64,000 nt of DNA from Fidelibacterota bacterium (GCA_947476895.1 CANJRX010000001.1:120865-184864); one strand, 5' to 3'. Positions 44,503 to 54,204 are shown, counted from the first letter of the stretch. Numbers and translations: made by a program. Notes: a model not told the origin generated them from the sequence alone.

Positions 44503-45810
44503 CTATTCAGCTGCCGTCGCAGGCGCGGCGTTGATCTTTTCGTAGCGCTTACCGAGGAGGTAAGCGATCGGGAACCAGATCGCCGAGACGACGACGCCAG
44601 CAATCGCGAGGCCCGCGACGCCATACGGCAACACCGCCGCGCTAAGCCAGGCGGAGGTCACATCGCCGAAGCGATAGACCACCGTATCAATGACGTTCTT
44701 GGCTTTGTACTTGCTCTGCTGGTCCACGACCGTGAACAGCATTTCGCGGCTGGGCTTGGCGACCGCGTATTCAGCGAAGCGGCGCAGCACCTGCACGGAG
44801 CCAAGCACCATCAGAACCGGCGAGAAGGCCACGCACAGGAAGGCGATGACCATGATGACCGGGTTCAGAAGCAGACCCACCGTCACACCGAAGCGGCTGA
44901 TGATACGGCCCGTGCCGAACAGCTGGATGAATACGGTGATGCCGTTGGTGGCCAGATCGATAACCGCATAGGCCTGCGTGCGGGCTTCGCGGGTTTCAAA
45001 GTTTTTGCTGATCGTGTCGGCCAGCTGGAAGTAGATCACGGTTGAGATCGTGGTCATCAGCAGGATGAAAAGCGCGATCATCAAGAGATAGGGCGATTTG
45101 AACAGCAGCATGAATCCATCGAACGGATTGCCGCCGAGTTTATGTTGAAGTGTGGTCTTCTGGGCGTCAGGCGTGCCTTCGGCAAGCTTGACCTTTTCCT
45201 TTTCCAGAACCTTCACGAGGAAGGCGGCAACCGTGAAGCCGGCCGCTGAAATCAACAGCAAGGTGTTGGTGCCAACTGATTCTACGAAGAGCGCGGTGAA
45301 CGTCGGCGCGGCGAGCGTGCCGGCGGTGCCGCCGGCGGCGATGAAGCCGAACAGGCGTTTCGCTTGCGTTTTCGAGAAGGTGTCGGCCAACAGGCTCCAA
45401 AACACCGAGATTGTCAGAAGATTGAAGGTGCTGGTCCAAACGAAGAAAGCTGCCGCAACCCAGCGGTCGTTTTCACCTTCGGCGAACAGCACAAAGAAGA
45501 TGACCATGGTGACGGCGATGAAGCCGTAAACCCAGGGAAGGAACTTATCGAGTTTAACGCGCGACGCGATGCCCGCGTAAATGGGTGCCACGATAAAGCT
45601 GACGATAAAGGTGCCGGTGAACAATTCCTGCAGCTTATCGACGCCGTAGATCGTTCCCATGGCATCGCGCAATGGACGCACGATGAAGTAGCTGACCATG
45701 AGGAAGAAGAAGTAGGTGAAGGCAATGAGGACAGCTCGGACTTCCCGTTCTTCGACGTTGGCGACGACTTTCAAAAGCCGCGCGACCGGCGATCCGCTCT
45801 GAGTGCTCAT
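44503..45810 (-). CDS. MFS-type transporter related to NTP/NDP exchange transporters
   Basis: A 435-residue protein with about 12 membrane helices (FTYFFFLMVSYFIVRPLRDAMG at the start). The R-P-L-R-D segment after helix 1 and the VFWSLLADTFSKTQAKRLFGFIAAGGTAGTL block are typical of the Npt1/Npt2-like branch, best known from intracellular bacteria but common in free-living ones, where substrates are unproven. Assignment to nucleotide transport is therefore weak. No nucleotide metabolism gene is adjacent. Confidence 0.78.
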   Translation of the reverse strand: MSTQSGSPVARLLKVVANVEEREVRAVLIAFTYFFFLMVSYFIVRPLRDAMGTIYGVDKLQELFTGTFIVSFIVAPIYAGIASRVKLDKFLPWVYGFIAVTMVIFFVLFAEGENDRWVAAAFFVWTSTFNLLTISVFWSLLADTFSKTQAKRLFGFIAAGGTAGTLAAPTFTALFVESVGTNTLLLISAAGFTVAAFLVKVLEKEKVKLAEGTPDAQKTTLQHKLGGNPFDGFMLLFKSPYLLMIALFILLMTTISTVIYFQLADTISKNFETREARTQAYAVIDLATNGITVFIQLFGTGRIISRFGVTVGLLLNPVIMVIAFLCVAFSPVLMVLGSVQVLRRFAEYAVAKPSREMLFTVVDQQSKYKAKNVIDTVVYRFGDVTSAWLSAAVLPYGVAGLAIAGVVVSAIWFPIAYLLGKRYEKINAAPATAAE

Positions 45811-45862
45811 GTTCTCTCCCCCGCGGTCTCATAGACCGTAACGTGTATGTTTTAAAATGAAT

Positions 45863-45889
45863 CGGGCCGGTGAGGATGTCACCGGCCCG
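45863..45889 (-). terminator. Hairpin terminator candidate after the first MDR gene
   Basis: CGGGCCGGTG / CACCGGCCCG, a perfect 10-bp stem with a 7-nt loop, 14 bp past the MDR stop on the minus strand, followed by an A/T-rich but imperfect tail. Confidence 0.7.
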
Positions 45890-45902
45890 AGACGTAGACG
45901 AT

Positions 45903-47174
45903 TTAGACGTCGTATTGCAGCTGGAGCTTGCCGTAAGGATTGCTGCCGTCGTACTGCGACATCACGCCCTTCGGAATGTTCTCGAAGCCTTTGACCACCG
46001 TGTTGATGGGCTTCAGCTTCTTGGTGTTGACGAGCTGCGAGAGCTTGTTTTCGGCTTCGATGCGGTCTTGCGCCCACACGGCCTGGTTCCAAGCTTCGAG
46101 TTTGATGTGACGTTCTTTGATGATCTTTTCGATCAGATCTGTCATGCCGTATTCTTTTGCAGTCGCCATGTTGGACGCGTCGGGCTGCAAGTCTTTGTAG
46201 ATTTGCGCGGCGCCGCCGTACGAGAAGTAACGGCTGTCCTGGTTCATCTGCTTGGCAACGGCTTCCGACAACGGGCCGCCCGTGCCGTCGACATAAACGT
46301 CGATGCCGTTCGGGAACGCGGCCTTCAGCTGCGCATCCAAATCGGTGGCGCGGTAATCGATGCCCTTATCCATGCCGAGGGTGTCGACGACCCACTTGGC
46401 GCGGTCCGTGCCGCCGCCGAAGCCGACAACCGTAGCACCACGGGCTTTGCAGATTTGCGCCGCCATAGCGCCGACCGAACCGGTGGTGCCGGATACGGCA
46501 ACGCGATCACGCGGCATGATGGGGCCAACTTCACGCACACCGTAGTAAGCGGTCAGGCCCGAGGTGCCGAACACATCCATCAGAACGTCCGGTGTGTATT
46601 GCTTCAGCATGACGGGGCGGAACACGTAAGCCGTACGCGAGTTGCTGCCGTTAAGTTCTTCGACCAGCGCGAATTCGCGCGGCGCGCCGTGACCGGCGCC
46701 TACATCTTCACGCGACAGATCGCTGCTGGTGGTCTGATAGGTGTTCCAGCCGCCGGCACAGGTGATGGTGTCGCCTTCTTTGAAGGTCTTATCCATGCTC
46801 TGGATGACTTGAGCGATGGAGTAATTGGTTTTGTCGGTTTCGCCGACCTTGGTCGAGCCGCCCTTCTTCATCAGGTTGCGGGTGTTGGCGTGAATGTTAC
46901 ACAGCAGCACCTTCACCAAGGCTTCGCCCTTTTTGATCTGGGGCATCGGCTCTTCGATCAGCTTGAAATGATCGGCGGTCAGCTTGTTGTCGTCGCCGAC
47001 GTTCTTGGTGAGAATCCACTTCTTCACGGTCTTCGGCGCGGTCGCCGCCCAGGCGACGCCGCCCAAGCTGCGGAACGGCGCGGTGATGCCGCCGGCGATG
47101 CCCGCGACGACAGTGGCTTTGCCAGCAGCGCCAAACAGGCCGCGGCGTGAAACGGAGTTATTATCGGTAGTCAT
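45903..47174 (-). CDS. Tat-exported MDR-family oxidoreductase, paralogue 1
   Basis: A 423-residue medium-chain dehydrogenase/reductase with a Tat signal: SRRGLF at residues 9-14, hydrophobic VVAGIAGGI, and a likely cut after GGVAWA. The mature part resembles NADPH-dependent CurA/prostaglandin-reductase-like enzymes: DVFGTSGLTAYYGVRE, then the cofactor loop VSGTTGSVGAMAAQICK at ~227-243 and IDVYVDGTGGPL. No catalytic-zinc residues are seen. It is divergent from two close paralogues and shares their GGGGAGGATT leader. Folded export with bound cofactor is implied by Tat. Substrate unknown. Confidence 0.85.
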   Translation of the reverse strand: MTTDNNSVSRRGLFGAAGKATVVAGIAGGITAPFRSLGGVAWAATAPKTVKKWILTKNVGDDNKLTADHFKLIEEPMPQIKKGEALVKVLLCNIHANTRNLMKKGGSTKVGETDKTNYSIAQVIQSMDKTFKEGDTITCAGGWNTYQTTSSDLSREDVGAGHGAPREFALVEELNGSNSRTAYVFRPVMLKQYTPDVLMDVFGTSGLTAYYGVREVGPIMPRDRVAVSGTTGSVGAMAAQICKARGATVVGFGGGTDRAKWVVDTLGMDKGIDYRATDLDAQLKAAFPNGIDVYVDGTGGPLSEAVAKQMNQDSRYFSYGGAAQIYKDLQPDASNMATAKEYGMTDLIEKIIKERHIKLEAWNQAVWAQDRIEAENKLSQLVNTKKLKPINTVVKGFENIPKGVMSQYDGSNPYGKLQLQYDV

Positions 47175-47550
47175 GTGGAATCCTCCCCGGGATGACAGGT
47201 GTGAGCATCGGAATTACATGGAATTTGTTATAGTCGCATAACGGCGCTGAGGCCTCGCCCCCGCGCACTCCCTCAGTGCCAAATTCTACGGGCCATATAA
47301 GGGCTTCGCAACCAATTTAGTGGCGCGCGAAGTGTAAGGCCGACTACTTCTGCGCGAAGCAAACGCACCGCAGTGCACACCACCGGCCGTTATTAAATTT
47401 GCATTTAAAGTGAAGGTTTTGTGGCTCATTCAATCTGAGCCAAAGCTTAGGCATCGCACTACCTGGGATGCGCGCCGAATGCTATTCTGCGGCCGGTTTC
47501 GCGCATCCATAGCCGTATCTGGCATAGCTACATCCTGGGGAGGATTTCAC
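47175..47550. other. Divergent intergenic region between MDR paralogues, 376 bp
   Basis: Must hold promoters for both directions. Both genes have a GGGGAGGATT Shine-Dalgarno region. A small dyad GTTAT...ATAAC lies at 47227-47242. Nothing else recognisable; an upstream ATG at 47410 in frame with paralogue 2 would add 47 residues before the Tat signal and is rejected. Confidence 0.55.
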
Positions 47551-48816
47551 ATGACTGCTGATCGTTCGTCCGTTTCACGCCGCGGCCTGTTTGGCGCTGC
47601 CGGTAAAGCCACTGTCGTCGCGGGCATCGCCGGCGGTATCACAGCACCCTTCCGCAGTTTGGGCGGCGTCGCCTGGGCCGCTGAGACGCCGAAGACTCTG
47701 AAGAAATGGGTTCTCGCGAAGAACGTCGGCGATGACAACAAGCTGACCATGGAGCACTTCAAACTGGTCGAACAACCCATGCCGGTGCCTGCGCAAGGCG
47801 AGGCGCTGGTTCAGGTGATGATGGTCAACATCCATTCCGGCACGCGCAACCGCATGAAGGCCAAGGGCGGGACCAAAGTCGGCGAAACTGACGATTCCAA
47901 TTACGCCATCGCGCGCGTGCTGCAAAGCCGCGACAAGACCTACCGCGAAGGCGACATCATCGCCTGCCAAGCCGGCTGGAACACGCATCAGACCACGACG
48001 AGCGAGCGCACCCGCGGCGGCGCCGGCGAGTTTGCGCTGGTTGAAGAGCTGAACGGCACCAAGTCGCGCACCAGCTATGTGTTCCGTCCTGTGATGCTGA
48101 AGCAGTTCAAGCCGGATGTGTTGCTCGATGTGTTCGGCACGTCGGGCCTGACCGCTTACTACGGCGTGCGTGAATGCGGACCCATCATGCCGCGCGACTG
48201 GATTGCCGTGTCGGGTACGACCGGATCGGTCGGTTCCATGGCGGCGCAGATTTGCAAAGCTAAAGGTGCGCATGTCGTCGGCTTCGGCGGCGGACTCGAG
48301 CGCGCGAAGTGGGTCACGGATAACTTCGGCATTCCGGCCCTCGACTACCGCGCTAAAGACTTGGACGCCCAGCTGAAGGCCGCGTTCCCCAAAGGCATCG
48401 ACGTTTATATCGACGGCGTCGGCGGACCCTTGGCGGAGTCTGTCGCCAAGCAGATGAACCAGGATGGCCGCTATTTCTCTTACGGTGAAGCGGCCGACAT
48501 TTATGCCGACTTGCAGCCCAACGCCAAAGCAACGGCCTCAAGTGCAACGCGCGACAGCGCGCGTGAGTTCGGCATGACGGACTCGGTCTACAAAATCGTG
48601 CAGGACCGCAACATCAAACTCGAAGCCTGGAACCAGGCGGTGTGGGCGCAAGACCGTATCGAAGCCGAAAACAATCTGTCGCAGTTGATGAACACCAAGA
48701 AGCTGAAGGCCGTGAACACTGTGGTCCGCGGCATCGAAAACGCGCCGAAGGGAATCATGTCGCAGTACGACGGCAGCAACCCTTACGGCAAACTGCAGCT
48801 TCAGTTCGCCGACTAA
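47551..48816 (+). CDS. Tat-exported MDR-family oxidoreductase, paralogue 2
   Basis: About 421 residues with the same plan as paralogue 1: SRRGLFGAAGKATVVAG Tat signal, FGTSGLTAYYGVREC, cofactor loop VSGTTGSVGSMAAQICK, and IDVYIDGVGGPL. ATG 47551 lies 7 bases after GGGGAGGA. Differences are spread along the chain, for example a shorter loop near residue 160 (TTSERTRGGAGEF) and an inserted A-T-A-S-S-A-T segment near 370, so this is an old duplication, not an assembly repeat. 43 bp before paralogue 3. Confidence 0.85.
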   Translation: MTADRSSVSRRGLFGAAGKATVVAGIAGGITAPFRSLGGVAWAAETPKTLKKWVLAKNVGDDNKLTMEHFKLVEQPMPVPAQGEALVQVMMVNIHSGTRNRMKAKGGTKVGETDDSNYAIARVLQSRDKTYREGDIIACQAGWNTHQTTTSERTRGGAGEFALVEELNGTKSRTSYVFRPVMLKQFKPDVLLDVFGTSGLTAYYGVRECGPIMPRDWIAVSGTTGSVGSMAAQICKAKGAHVVGFGGGLERAKWVTDNFGIPALDYRAKDLDAQLKAAFPKGIDVYIDGVGGPLAESVAKQMNQDGRYFSYGEAADIYADLQPNAKATASSATRDSAREFGMTDSVYKIVQDRNIKLEAWNQAVWAQDRIEAENNLSQLMNTKKLKAVNTVVRGIENAPKGIMSQYDGSNPYGKLQLQFAD

Positions 48817-48859
48817 CGCACACATCAACGTTCACATTTGAATCTGGGAGGATTCCACC

Positions 48860-50119
48860 ATGACTGCCGATAGCACGTTCGTTTCTCGCCGTGGCCTTTT
48901 GAGTAACACCGGCAAAGCCACCGTTGTCGCGGGAATCGCCGGCGGCATCACCCAGCCGTTCCGCAGCCTCGGCGGCGTTGCTTGGGCTGCTGAAACGCCG
49001 AAGACCGTGAAGAAGTGGGTGCTGGCGAAGAACGTCGGCGAAGATTTGAAGCTCACGCCTGAGCACTTCAAGCTGGTCGAAGAGCCGATGCCTACGCCCA
49101 AGCAAGGCGAGGCTTTGGTGAAGGTTGTCCTGTGCAACATCCATGCGAGCACACGCAACCTGATGCGCCCCGGCAAGTCGACCAAGGTCGGCGAAACCGA
49201 TAAGACCAACTACGCTTGCGCGCGCGTGATGCAAAGCCGCGACAAGACATACAGAGAGGGTGATCTGATCGCCTTACAAGCCGGCTGGAACACGTATCAA
49301 GTCACCAGCAGCGATTGGCCGCAGGAAGGTAGCCCGCGCGAATTCGCGCTGGTAGACGAATTGAACGGCAGCCTGTCGCGCACCGATTATGTTTTCCGCC
49401 CCGTGATGGTGCGCCAGTACACACCGGACGTGCTGATGGATGTGTTCGGCACGTCGGGTCTGACGGCGTATTACGGCATGCGCGAATGCGGCCCGATCAC
49501 GCCAAAAGATCGTATCGCTGTGGCGGGAACGACCGGTTCGGTCGGCGCCATGGCGGCGCAGATTTGCAAAGCCAAGGGCGCCTATGTCGTCGGCTTCGGC
49601 GGCGGCGCAGAGCGTGCGAAGTGGGTCACGGACACCCTCGGCATCGACAAGGCGCTCGATTACCGCGCGAAGGATTTGGATGCGCAGCTGAAGGCCGCGT
49701 TCCCGAACGGCATCGACGTTTATTGCGACGGCGTTGGCGGCCCTCTGACAGAATCCATTGCAAAGCTGATGAACCAAGACAGCCGTTACTTCTCGTACGG
49801 CAGCTCGGCGGGCATCTATGCCGACCTGCAGCCTGACTACACCGCCAGCGCGGAAAAAAGTGCGGGCATGTTCGGCATGTCGCAGGCGGTTGCGAACATC
49901 ATTAAAGAACGCCACATCAAACTCGAAGCTTGGAACCAGGCGGTGTGGGCGCAAGACCGCATCGAAGCCGAGAACAAGCTCTCGCAGCTGGTGAATACCA
50001 AGAAGCTGAAGCCGATCAACTACGTGGTCAAAGGCTTCGAGAACATCCCGAAGGGCGTGGTCTCGCAGTATGACGGCACCAACCCGTACGGCAAATTGCA
50101 GCTGCAGTACGAAGCCTGA
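48860..50119 (+). CDS. Tat-exported MDR-family oxidoreductase, paralogue 3
   Basis: A 419-residue third copy: Tat motif SRRGLLSNTGKATVVAG, FGTSGLTAYYGMREC, cofactor loop VAGTTGSVGAMAAQICK and IDVYCDGVGGPL. Downstream of paralogue 2 in the same direction, with its own GGGAGGATT ribosome site, and ended by a strong hairpin. The identical leader elements in all three genes suggest common expression. Specificity differences among copies cannot be predicted. Confidence 0.85.
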   Translation: MTADSTFVSRRGLLSNTGKATVVAGIAGGITQPFRSLGGVAWAAETPKTVKKWVLAKNVGEDLKLTPEHFKLVEEPMPTPKQGEALVKVVLCNIHASTRNLMRPGKSTKVGETDKTNYACARVMQSRDKTYREGDLIALQAGWNTYQVTSSDWPQEGSPREFALVDELNGSLSRTDYVFRPVMVRQYTPDVLMDVFGTSGLTAYYGMRECGPITPKDRIAVAGTTGSVGAMAAQICKAKGAYVVGFGGGAERAKWVTDTLGIDKALDYRAKDLDAQLKAAFPNGIDVYCDGVGGPLTESIAKLMNQDSRYFSYGSSAGIYADLQPDYTASAEKSAGMFGMSQAVANIIKERHIKLEAWNQAVWAQDRIEAENKLSQLVNTKKLKPINYVVKGFENIPKGVVSQYDGTNPYGKLQLQYEA

Positions 50120-50140
50120 TCTGAGTCACGGCGCTGAAAT

Positions 50141-50175
50141 AAGAAACCCGGGCTGAGAGGCCCGGGTTTTTCTTT
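50141..50175 (+). terminator. Intrinsic terminator after the MDR pair
   Basis: AAACCCGGGC / GCCCGGGTTT with loop TGAGAG and a TTTTTCTTT tail; same stem as the terminators at 43882 and 44450, different loop. Confidence 0.92.
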
Positions 50176-50271
50176 AATGAAGACAACGTCGACGTGCGGA
50201 AATGAACCCCCGCGGCCGAAGGCCGCAAAAGATGGATCCGCGGTTCAATTGAAAGTGTCAGTGGGGAGGAA

Positions 50272-50346
<75 letters not shown>

Positions 50347-50466
50347 CCTTGAAAGCCTGAAGTGGGCCTTGAATCGGCGCGGAACATAGGCGGTTCAGGC
50401 CCAGAGCGCAAGATTGCGCAAGATTAGGTGCAAAAGTCTCATGCGGGTGCCATATCATTGGCTTAT

Positions 50467-51717
50467 ATGAGCAAAACCGCAGCCCTTACCCATCCTGCTG
50501 ACACACAGGCCCCCCGCGCCGAGGTCGCCATTGTCGGCGCAGGACTCGTGGGCGGGACCCTGGCCTGCGCGCTGGCCGGGCACGGCATCAAAACCGTGCT
50601 GATCGACCGCCTTGATCCCACGACCATGAGCGCGCCCACCTTCGACGGGCGTGCGTCGGCCATCGCCTTAAGTGCGCGGCGGTTTCTGAACGCCATTGGG
50701 TTGTGGGAGCATGTGGCGGCGTCGGAGCCGATTCGCGAGATCAGGGTTTCGGACGGCGCTTCGCCCTTCTTCCTGCATTACGACCACAGTGAGATCGGCA
50801 GCGATCCGCTGGGTTCTATGGCTGAGAACCGTCACCTGCGCGGTGCGATTGCCGCGAAGATGCGGGACCTTGGTGACACGCTGACGGTCATCACGCCGGC
50901 CAGCGTGGCGAGCCTTGCGCAAACTGCAGACACCATCACGCTGACGTTGGAAGACGGCCGCACGGTGACGGCAGCTTTGGCGGTGAGTGCGGAGGGACGT
51001 AACGCGGCTTTGCGCGATCTGGCCGGAATTAAAGTAACGGGATGGACCTATCCGCAGGTGGCCATCGTTGCGACCATCGGCCATGAGCGTTCTCACGATG
51101 GCATCGCGCATGAGCGATTTTTGCCGGCTGGGCCTTTTGCGATTCTGCCGCTGCCCGATGATAACGGCGTGCACCGCTCATCGCTGGTGTGGACCGAACG
51201 CGCGGATACGGCCGCGAGCTATCTCGCTTTGCCCGACGCAGAATTCTTGAGTGAGATCGGCGAACGGGTCGGTGGATTTTTAGGGGCGCTGTCCCTCATC
51301 GGCCCACGCTTTAGTCATCCGCTCGGTTTGCAATTCGCCGCGCAGTACAGCGCGGGGCGTTTGGTGCTGGTGGGCGACGCGGCCCACGGCATTCACCCCA
51401 TCGCCGGACAAGGTTTGAACTTGGGCTTCCGTGATGTGGCGGCGCTGACGGAAATCATCATTGATGCAAGGCAGCTTGGTTTAGACCTTGCGCACCCGGA
51501 AGGTCTTGCGCGTTATCAGCGCTGGCGGCGCACAGATAATTTAGTGATGGCCGGCGTGACGGATGTTTTGAACCGTCTGTTTTCCAACGACATCGCCCCG
51601 GTGCGCCTGGCCCGTGACGTTGGCCTTGGCATCGTCAACCGCATTCCGCCGCTGAAGAAATTGTTGATGCGCCATGCCATGGGCACAGTGGGCGATCTGC
51701 CGCGTTTGATGCGCTAA
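50467..51717 (+). CDS. FAD-dependent ubiquinone-biosynthesis hydroxylase (UbiH/UbiF/Coq6 family)
   Basis: Aromatic-ring hydroxylase of 416 residues in ubiquinone synthesis, probably membrane-associated. FAD motifs: VAIVGAGLVGGTLACAL (GxGxxG), the FDGRASAIALSARR loop, and GDAAHGIHPIAGQGLNLGFRD (GD motif plus UbiH-family signature). Which ring position is hydroxylated cannot be decided in alphaproteobacteria, where one enzyme may do more than one step. ATG 50467 is preferred over 50428. Overlaps the convergent DUF971 gene by 4 bp. Confidence 0.88.
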   Translation: MSKTAALTHPADTQAPRAEVAIVGAGLVGGTLACALAGHGIKTVLIDRLDPTTMSAPTFDGRASAIALSARRFLNAIGLWEHVAASEPIREIRVSDGASPFFLHYDHSEIGSDPLGSMAENRHLRGAIAAKMRDLGDTLTVITPASVASLAQTADTITLTLEDGRTVTAALAVSAEGRNAALRDLAGIKVTGWTYPQVAIVATIGHERSHDGIAHERFLPAGPFAILPLPDDNGVHRSSLVWTERADTAASYLALPDAEFLSEIGERVGGFLGALSLIGPRFSHPLGLQFAAQYSAGRLVLVGDAAHGIHPIAGQGLNLGFRDVAALTEIIIDARQLGLDLAHPEGLARYQRWRRTDNLVMAGVTDVLNRLFSNDIAPVRLARDVGLGIVNRIPPLKKLLMRHAMGTVGDLPRLMR

Positions 51718-52073
51718 GGGTCGCGCTTTAGCCCGCGCGACATCAGCGCCTTAATATAAGTCTCCCAGCGTGTGGCGTAGTCGCGGCCTAGCTCGAACAA
51801 ATAGCGCCAGGAATAAATGCCGGTGTCGTGCAGATCGTCGAAGATCAAGCGCACGGCGTAGTTGCCCACCGGCTCGATGTTCATGATGCCCACTTTGCTG
51901 CGGCCCGGCACGATTTGCTTTTCCGACGGGTTATGCCCCTGCACTTCCGCCGAGGGGCTTTCCACGCGCAAATATTCCGCCGGCAGATCGAAGCGTTCGC
52001 CGTTCTCAAACGTCACATGAAGAATTTTTGTGCCCGGATCGTAATCGATCGCGGTGGGCCAAGCGTCGGTCAT
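51714..52073 (-). CDS. DUF971 (gamma-butyrobetaine hydroxylase-like N-terminal) protein
   Basis: A 119-residue stand-alone DUF971 domain: [26 protein letters not shown] and the C-terminal [20 protein letters not shown] are the family blocks. In eukaryotic hydroxylases this domain is an N-terminal module; stand-alone bacterial versions are often next to Mrp/Fe-S genes. Here it is coupled by a 4-bp overlap to a Trm112-like gene. Confidence 0.88.
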   Translation of the reverse strand: MTDAWPTAIDYDPGTKILHVTFENGERFDLPAEYLRVESPSAEVQGHNPSEKQIVPGRSKVGIMNIEPVGNYAVRLIFDDLHDTGIYSWRYLFELGRDYATRWETYIKALMSRGLKRDP

Positions 52074-52258
52074 TCAGCGAGTTGCCGCGCTTCGTCGGGC
52101 AACATGATCGGAATACCGTCGCGCACCGGATAAGCGAGGCCCGCTTTACGGCTGATCAATTCGCCGGCCGCGCGGTCGTATTCCAGCGCGCCCTTGGTCA
52201 TGGGACACACCAAAATCTCGAGAAGCTTCGGGTCGATTTCGCCGCCGGTGTTGGACAT
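52070..52258 (-). CDS. Trm112-like / UPF0434 protein
   Basis: A 62-residue protein of the YcaR/Trm112 family: [17 protein letters not shown] and the [17 protein letters not shown] ending. Trm112 homologues activate methyltransferases, but the bacterial role is unclear. Only one of the cysteines of the zinc form is kept (C-P-M-T). Translationally coupled downstream to DUF971 and 11 bp from the Lon-N gene. Confidence 0.9.
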   Translation of the reverse strand: MSNTGGEIDPKLLEILVCPMTKGALEYDRAAGELISRKAGLAYPVRDGIPIMLPDEARQLAE

Positions 52259-52269
52259 ATGCCGCTCTC

Positions 52270-52965
52270 CTACTGACGCGGCCCATCGGGCGCGCCGCCT
52301 GTATCGAATACGCCCATTTGCAGCAGTTTCACAAGCGCCTGTGCGCGTTCATCGAGGGTCGCGGCTTCCAACAGAACCTGTTTTTCGCGCGGATCGAAGG
52401 GGCAGATCATGCAGAGGGACGTGACCAGCGTCGCGTCGGTTAAGCCCTTCAACACATCGGTGTTGACCGGCATGGCGTGGGCTTCGATATAAGGCTTCAC
52501 CTGTTTGAACAGCTTTTCGCGGTCCACGGTTAACTTGGGCTGCGGATCCATATCGGATCTGAAGTCGTCGTAGGACACCAGCACACGGCGGTAACCGCCG
52601 CGCCCTTCGATTTCTTTCAGCACGCGAAAGCGCGTGAGGCCTTTCAGCAAAATCAGCAAGCGGCCGTCTTCGGTTTCTTCGAACGAGGCGATGCGCCCCA
52701 CGCAACCGACGTCATAAATCGCAGGTTCGATTTCTTCCTGAATTTTTTCGGACGGCGGCGCAGCTTTCGGCGTCTTGTCGTAGTCGGGCTGGATCATGCC
52801 GAAGATGCGGCCTGACTTCAGGGCATCGAGCGTCATGTTGAGATAGCGTGGCTCAAAAATATTGAGGGGCAGTCGGCCCCAGGGCAGCAGCAGCGCGCCG
52901 CTTAAAGGAAATACCGCCAACTCTTGCGGCAGATCCTCGAAGCGGGTCTGTACGGGGCTGCGCAC
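52270..52965 (-). CDS. Lon N-terminal substrate-binding domain protein
   Basis: A 231-residue protein equal to the Lon LAN domain without ATPase or protease parts: [59 protein letters not shown]. Probably a substrate-recognition or adaptor protein. Start is GTG 52965, directly abutting the CnoX stop (TAAGTG), so one operon of four genes: cnoX, Lon-N, Trm112-like, DUF971. Confidence 0.88.
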   Translation of the reverse strand: MRSPVQTRFEDLPQELAVFPLSGALLLPWGRLPLNIFEPRYLNMTLDALKSGRIFGMIQPDYDKTPKAAPPSEKIQEEIEPAIYDVGCVGRIASFEETEDGRLLILLKGLTRFRVLKEIEGRGGYRRVLVSYDDFRSDMDPQPKLTVDREKLFKQVKPYIEAHAMPVNTDVLKGLTDATLVTSLCMICPFDPREKQVLLEAATLDERAQALVKLLQMGVFDTGGAPDGPRQ

Positions 52966-53883
52966 TTAGGAAAATAGAATCGCCGATAAGCGGCGGCGGC
53001 CAGAGCTGGTTAAAGGATCGGTCGGGCCGAAGGCTTCGAAGAACTTCACCAGCTGTTTGCGCGCGGCTTGTTCGTTCCACGCCCGGTCGGCTTTGACCAT
53101 GGCGAGCAGATCTTCGACGGCCTTTTCACGGTCGCCCGCGCCAAAGCGCGCCATCGCCAAATCCAAACGCGACTGCATGTCCTTCGGATCAGCCGCAACC
53201 TTCGCTACCAGCGTATCGAGTTCAGCGGTGTTGGTATTGGCGGTGGCGGCTTTTAAATCGAGGGCCGCTTGCACGCCCTGAATGTCGGGTGTGTTCTTGA
53301 TCTGCGCCGGAAGTTTTGCGATGAGATCGCGCGCGAGGTCTTCCTGACCCAACGCAATATAAGCCCGCAATGCGCCCGCGAGCGCTTTCACATGGGCCGG
53401 GTCTTGCGCCAAAATCTCTTTATAGATTTCGAGGGCTTCGTCGTTCTGGCCTTCTTTCAGAAAACCATCGGCATCGGCCAAGGCCTCGTCGATCGGTGAA
53501 CCACCGCCGCCGGTCAGGCGCTCGATGAACTGCTTGATCTGACTTTCCGGCACCGCGCCCATGAAACCATCGACCGGGCGGCCGCCCTTGAATCCATAGA
53601 CCGCGGGAATCGATTGCACTTGGAACTGTTGCGCCAGGGGCTGATTTTCATCGACGTTGATTTTCACCAGCTTGACCTTGCCGGCGTACTGCTTGACCAG
53701 GCGCTCGATGATCGGCGTCAGCTGTTTACACGGGCCGCACCAGGGCGCCCAAAAATCCACGACCACCGGGGTGGTTTGAGAGGCCTCGATCACGTCGGCC
53801 ATAAAGCTTGCGGCGTCGGTGTCCTTAATAAGGTCGCCGGGGACGACCTGACCTTCTGCTGCGCCGCTTTGTCCAATCAACAT
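52966..53883 (-). CDS. cnoX: Thioredoxin-TPR chaperedoxin (CnoX-like)
   Basis: A 305-residue cytosolic protein: a thioredoxin domain (about residues 20-130) with W-C-G-P-C at 48-52, then a TPR-like helical domain (about 150-290). E. coli CnoX has lost the redox motif (SxxC) and works as a holdase after HOCl; the alphaproteobacterial type with an intact WCGPC, as here, keeps reductase activity. Start ATG 53883 is chosen because the upstream 35 codons lack thioredoxin similarity. Confidence 0.9.
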   Translation of the reverse strand: MLIGQSGAAEGQVVPGDLIKDTDAASFMADVIEASQTTPVVVDFWAPWCGPCKQLTPIIERLVKQYAGKVKLVKINVDENQPLAQQFQVQSIPAVYGFKGGRPVDGFMGAVPESQIKQFIERLTGGGGSPIDEALADADGFLKEGQNDEALEIYKEILAQDPAHVKALAGALRAYIALGQEDLARDLIAKLPAQIKNTPDIQGVQAALDLKAATANTNTAELDTLVAKVAADPKDMQSRLDLAMARFGAGDREKAVEDLLAMVKADRAWNEQAARKQLVKFFEAFGPTDPLTSSGRRRLSAILFS

Positions 53884-54129
53884 GCCGATGTGTCCTGTTT
53901 TGGCGTTCGTAAGCTGGTTAGATGTGGCTTGGAGGTGCTGAAAGCAAGGCGTTTCAGCCGTCGGTGGCGAGTTTGCCCTAACCGCCAAGGCCTTGCAAAG
54001 ACAGGCTTGAAGCCGGTTCCTGGGAAACGCGGGAGCCAGCGCTCCGGCCCTTGCAATGGGACGCTAAAACGCTATAGTCCCGCCCTTCCTGCGCCGGGGT
54101 GGCCTAAAGCCTCACCGGCCACGCCGTGA
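53884..54129. other. Upstream region of cnoX and of tRNA-Gly
   Basis: About 246 bp with no gene. It must hold the minus-strand cnoX promoter and the plus-strand tRNA promoter. The -10-like CTATAG near 54071 in ...AAAACGCTATAGTCCC... could serve the tRNA. Nothing else was recognised. Confidence 0.45.
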
Positions 54130-54204
54130 GCGGGCGTAGCTCAGTGGTAGAGCACAACCTTGCCAAGGTTGGGGTCGAGGGTTCGAATCCCTTCGCCCGC
54201 TCCA
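54130..54204 (+). tRNA. tRNA-Gly (anticodon GCC), CCA encoded
   Basis: GCGGGCG/CGCCCGC acceptor stem, D-arm GCTCAGTGGTAGAGC, anticodon arm AACCTT-GCC-AAGGTT (GGC glycine), T-arm GAGGGTTCGAATCCCTT, discriminator T and encoded CCA. Confidence 0.95.

Noticed and set aside
45870..47150. 426-residue plus-strand ORF over the first MDR gene
   Set aside because: Mirror of the MDR gene; similar mirror ORFs appear opposite the other two paralogues, which shows they follow the real genes rather than encode protein.
45903..50119. Assembly duplication of one MDR gene
   Set aside because: The three copies differ throughout, including loop lengths and signal-peptide residues, so they are real paralogues.
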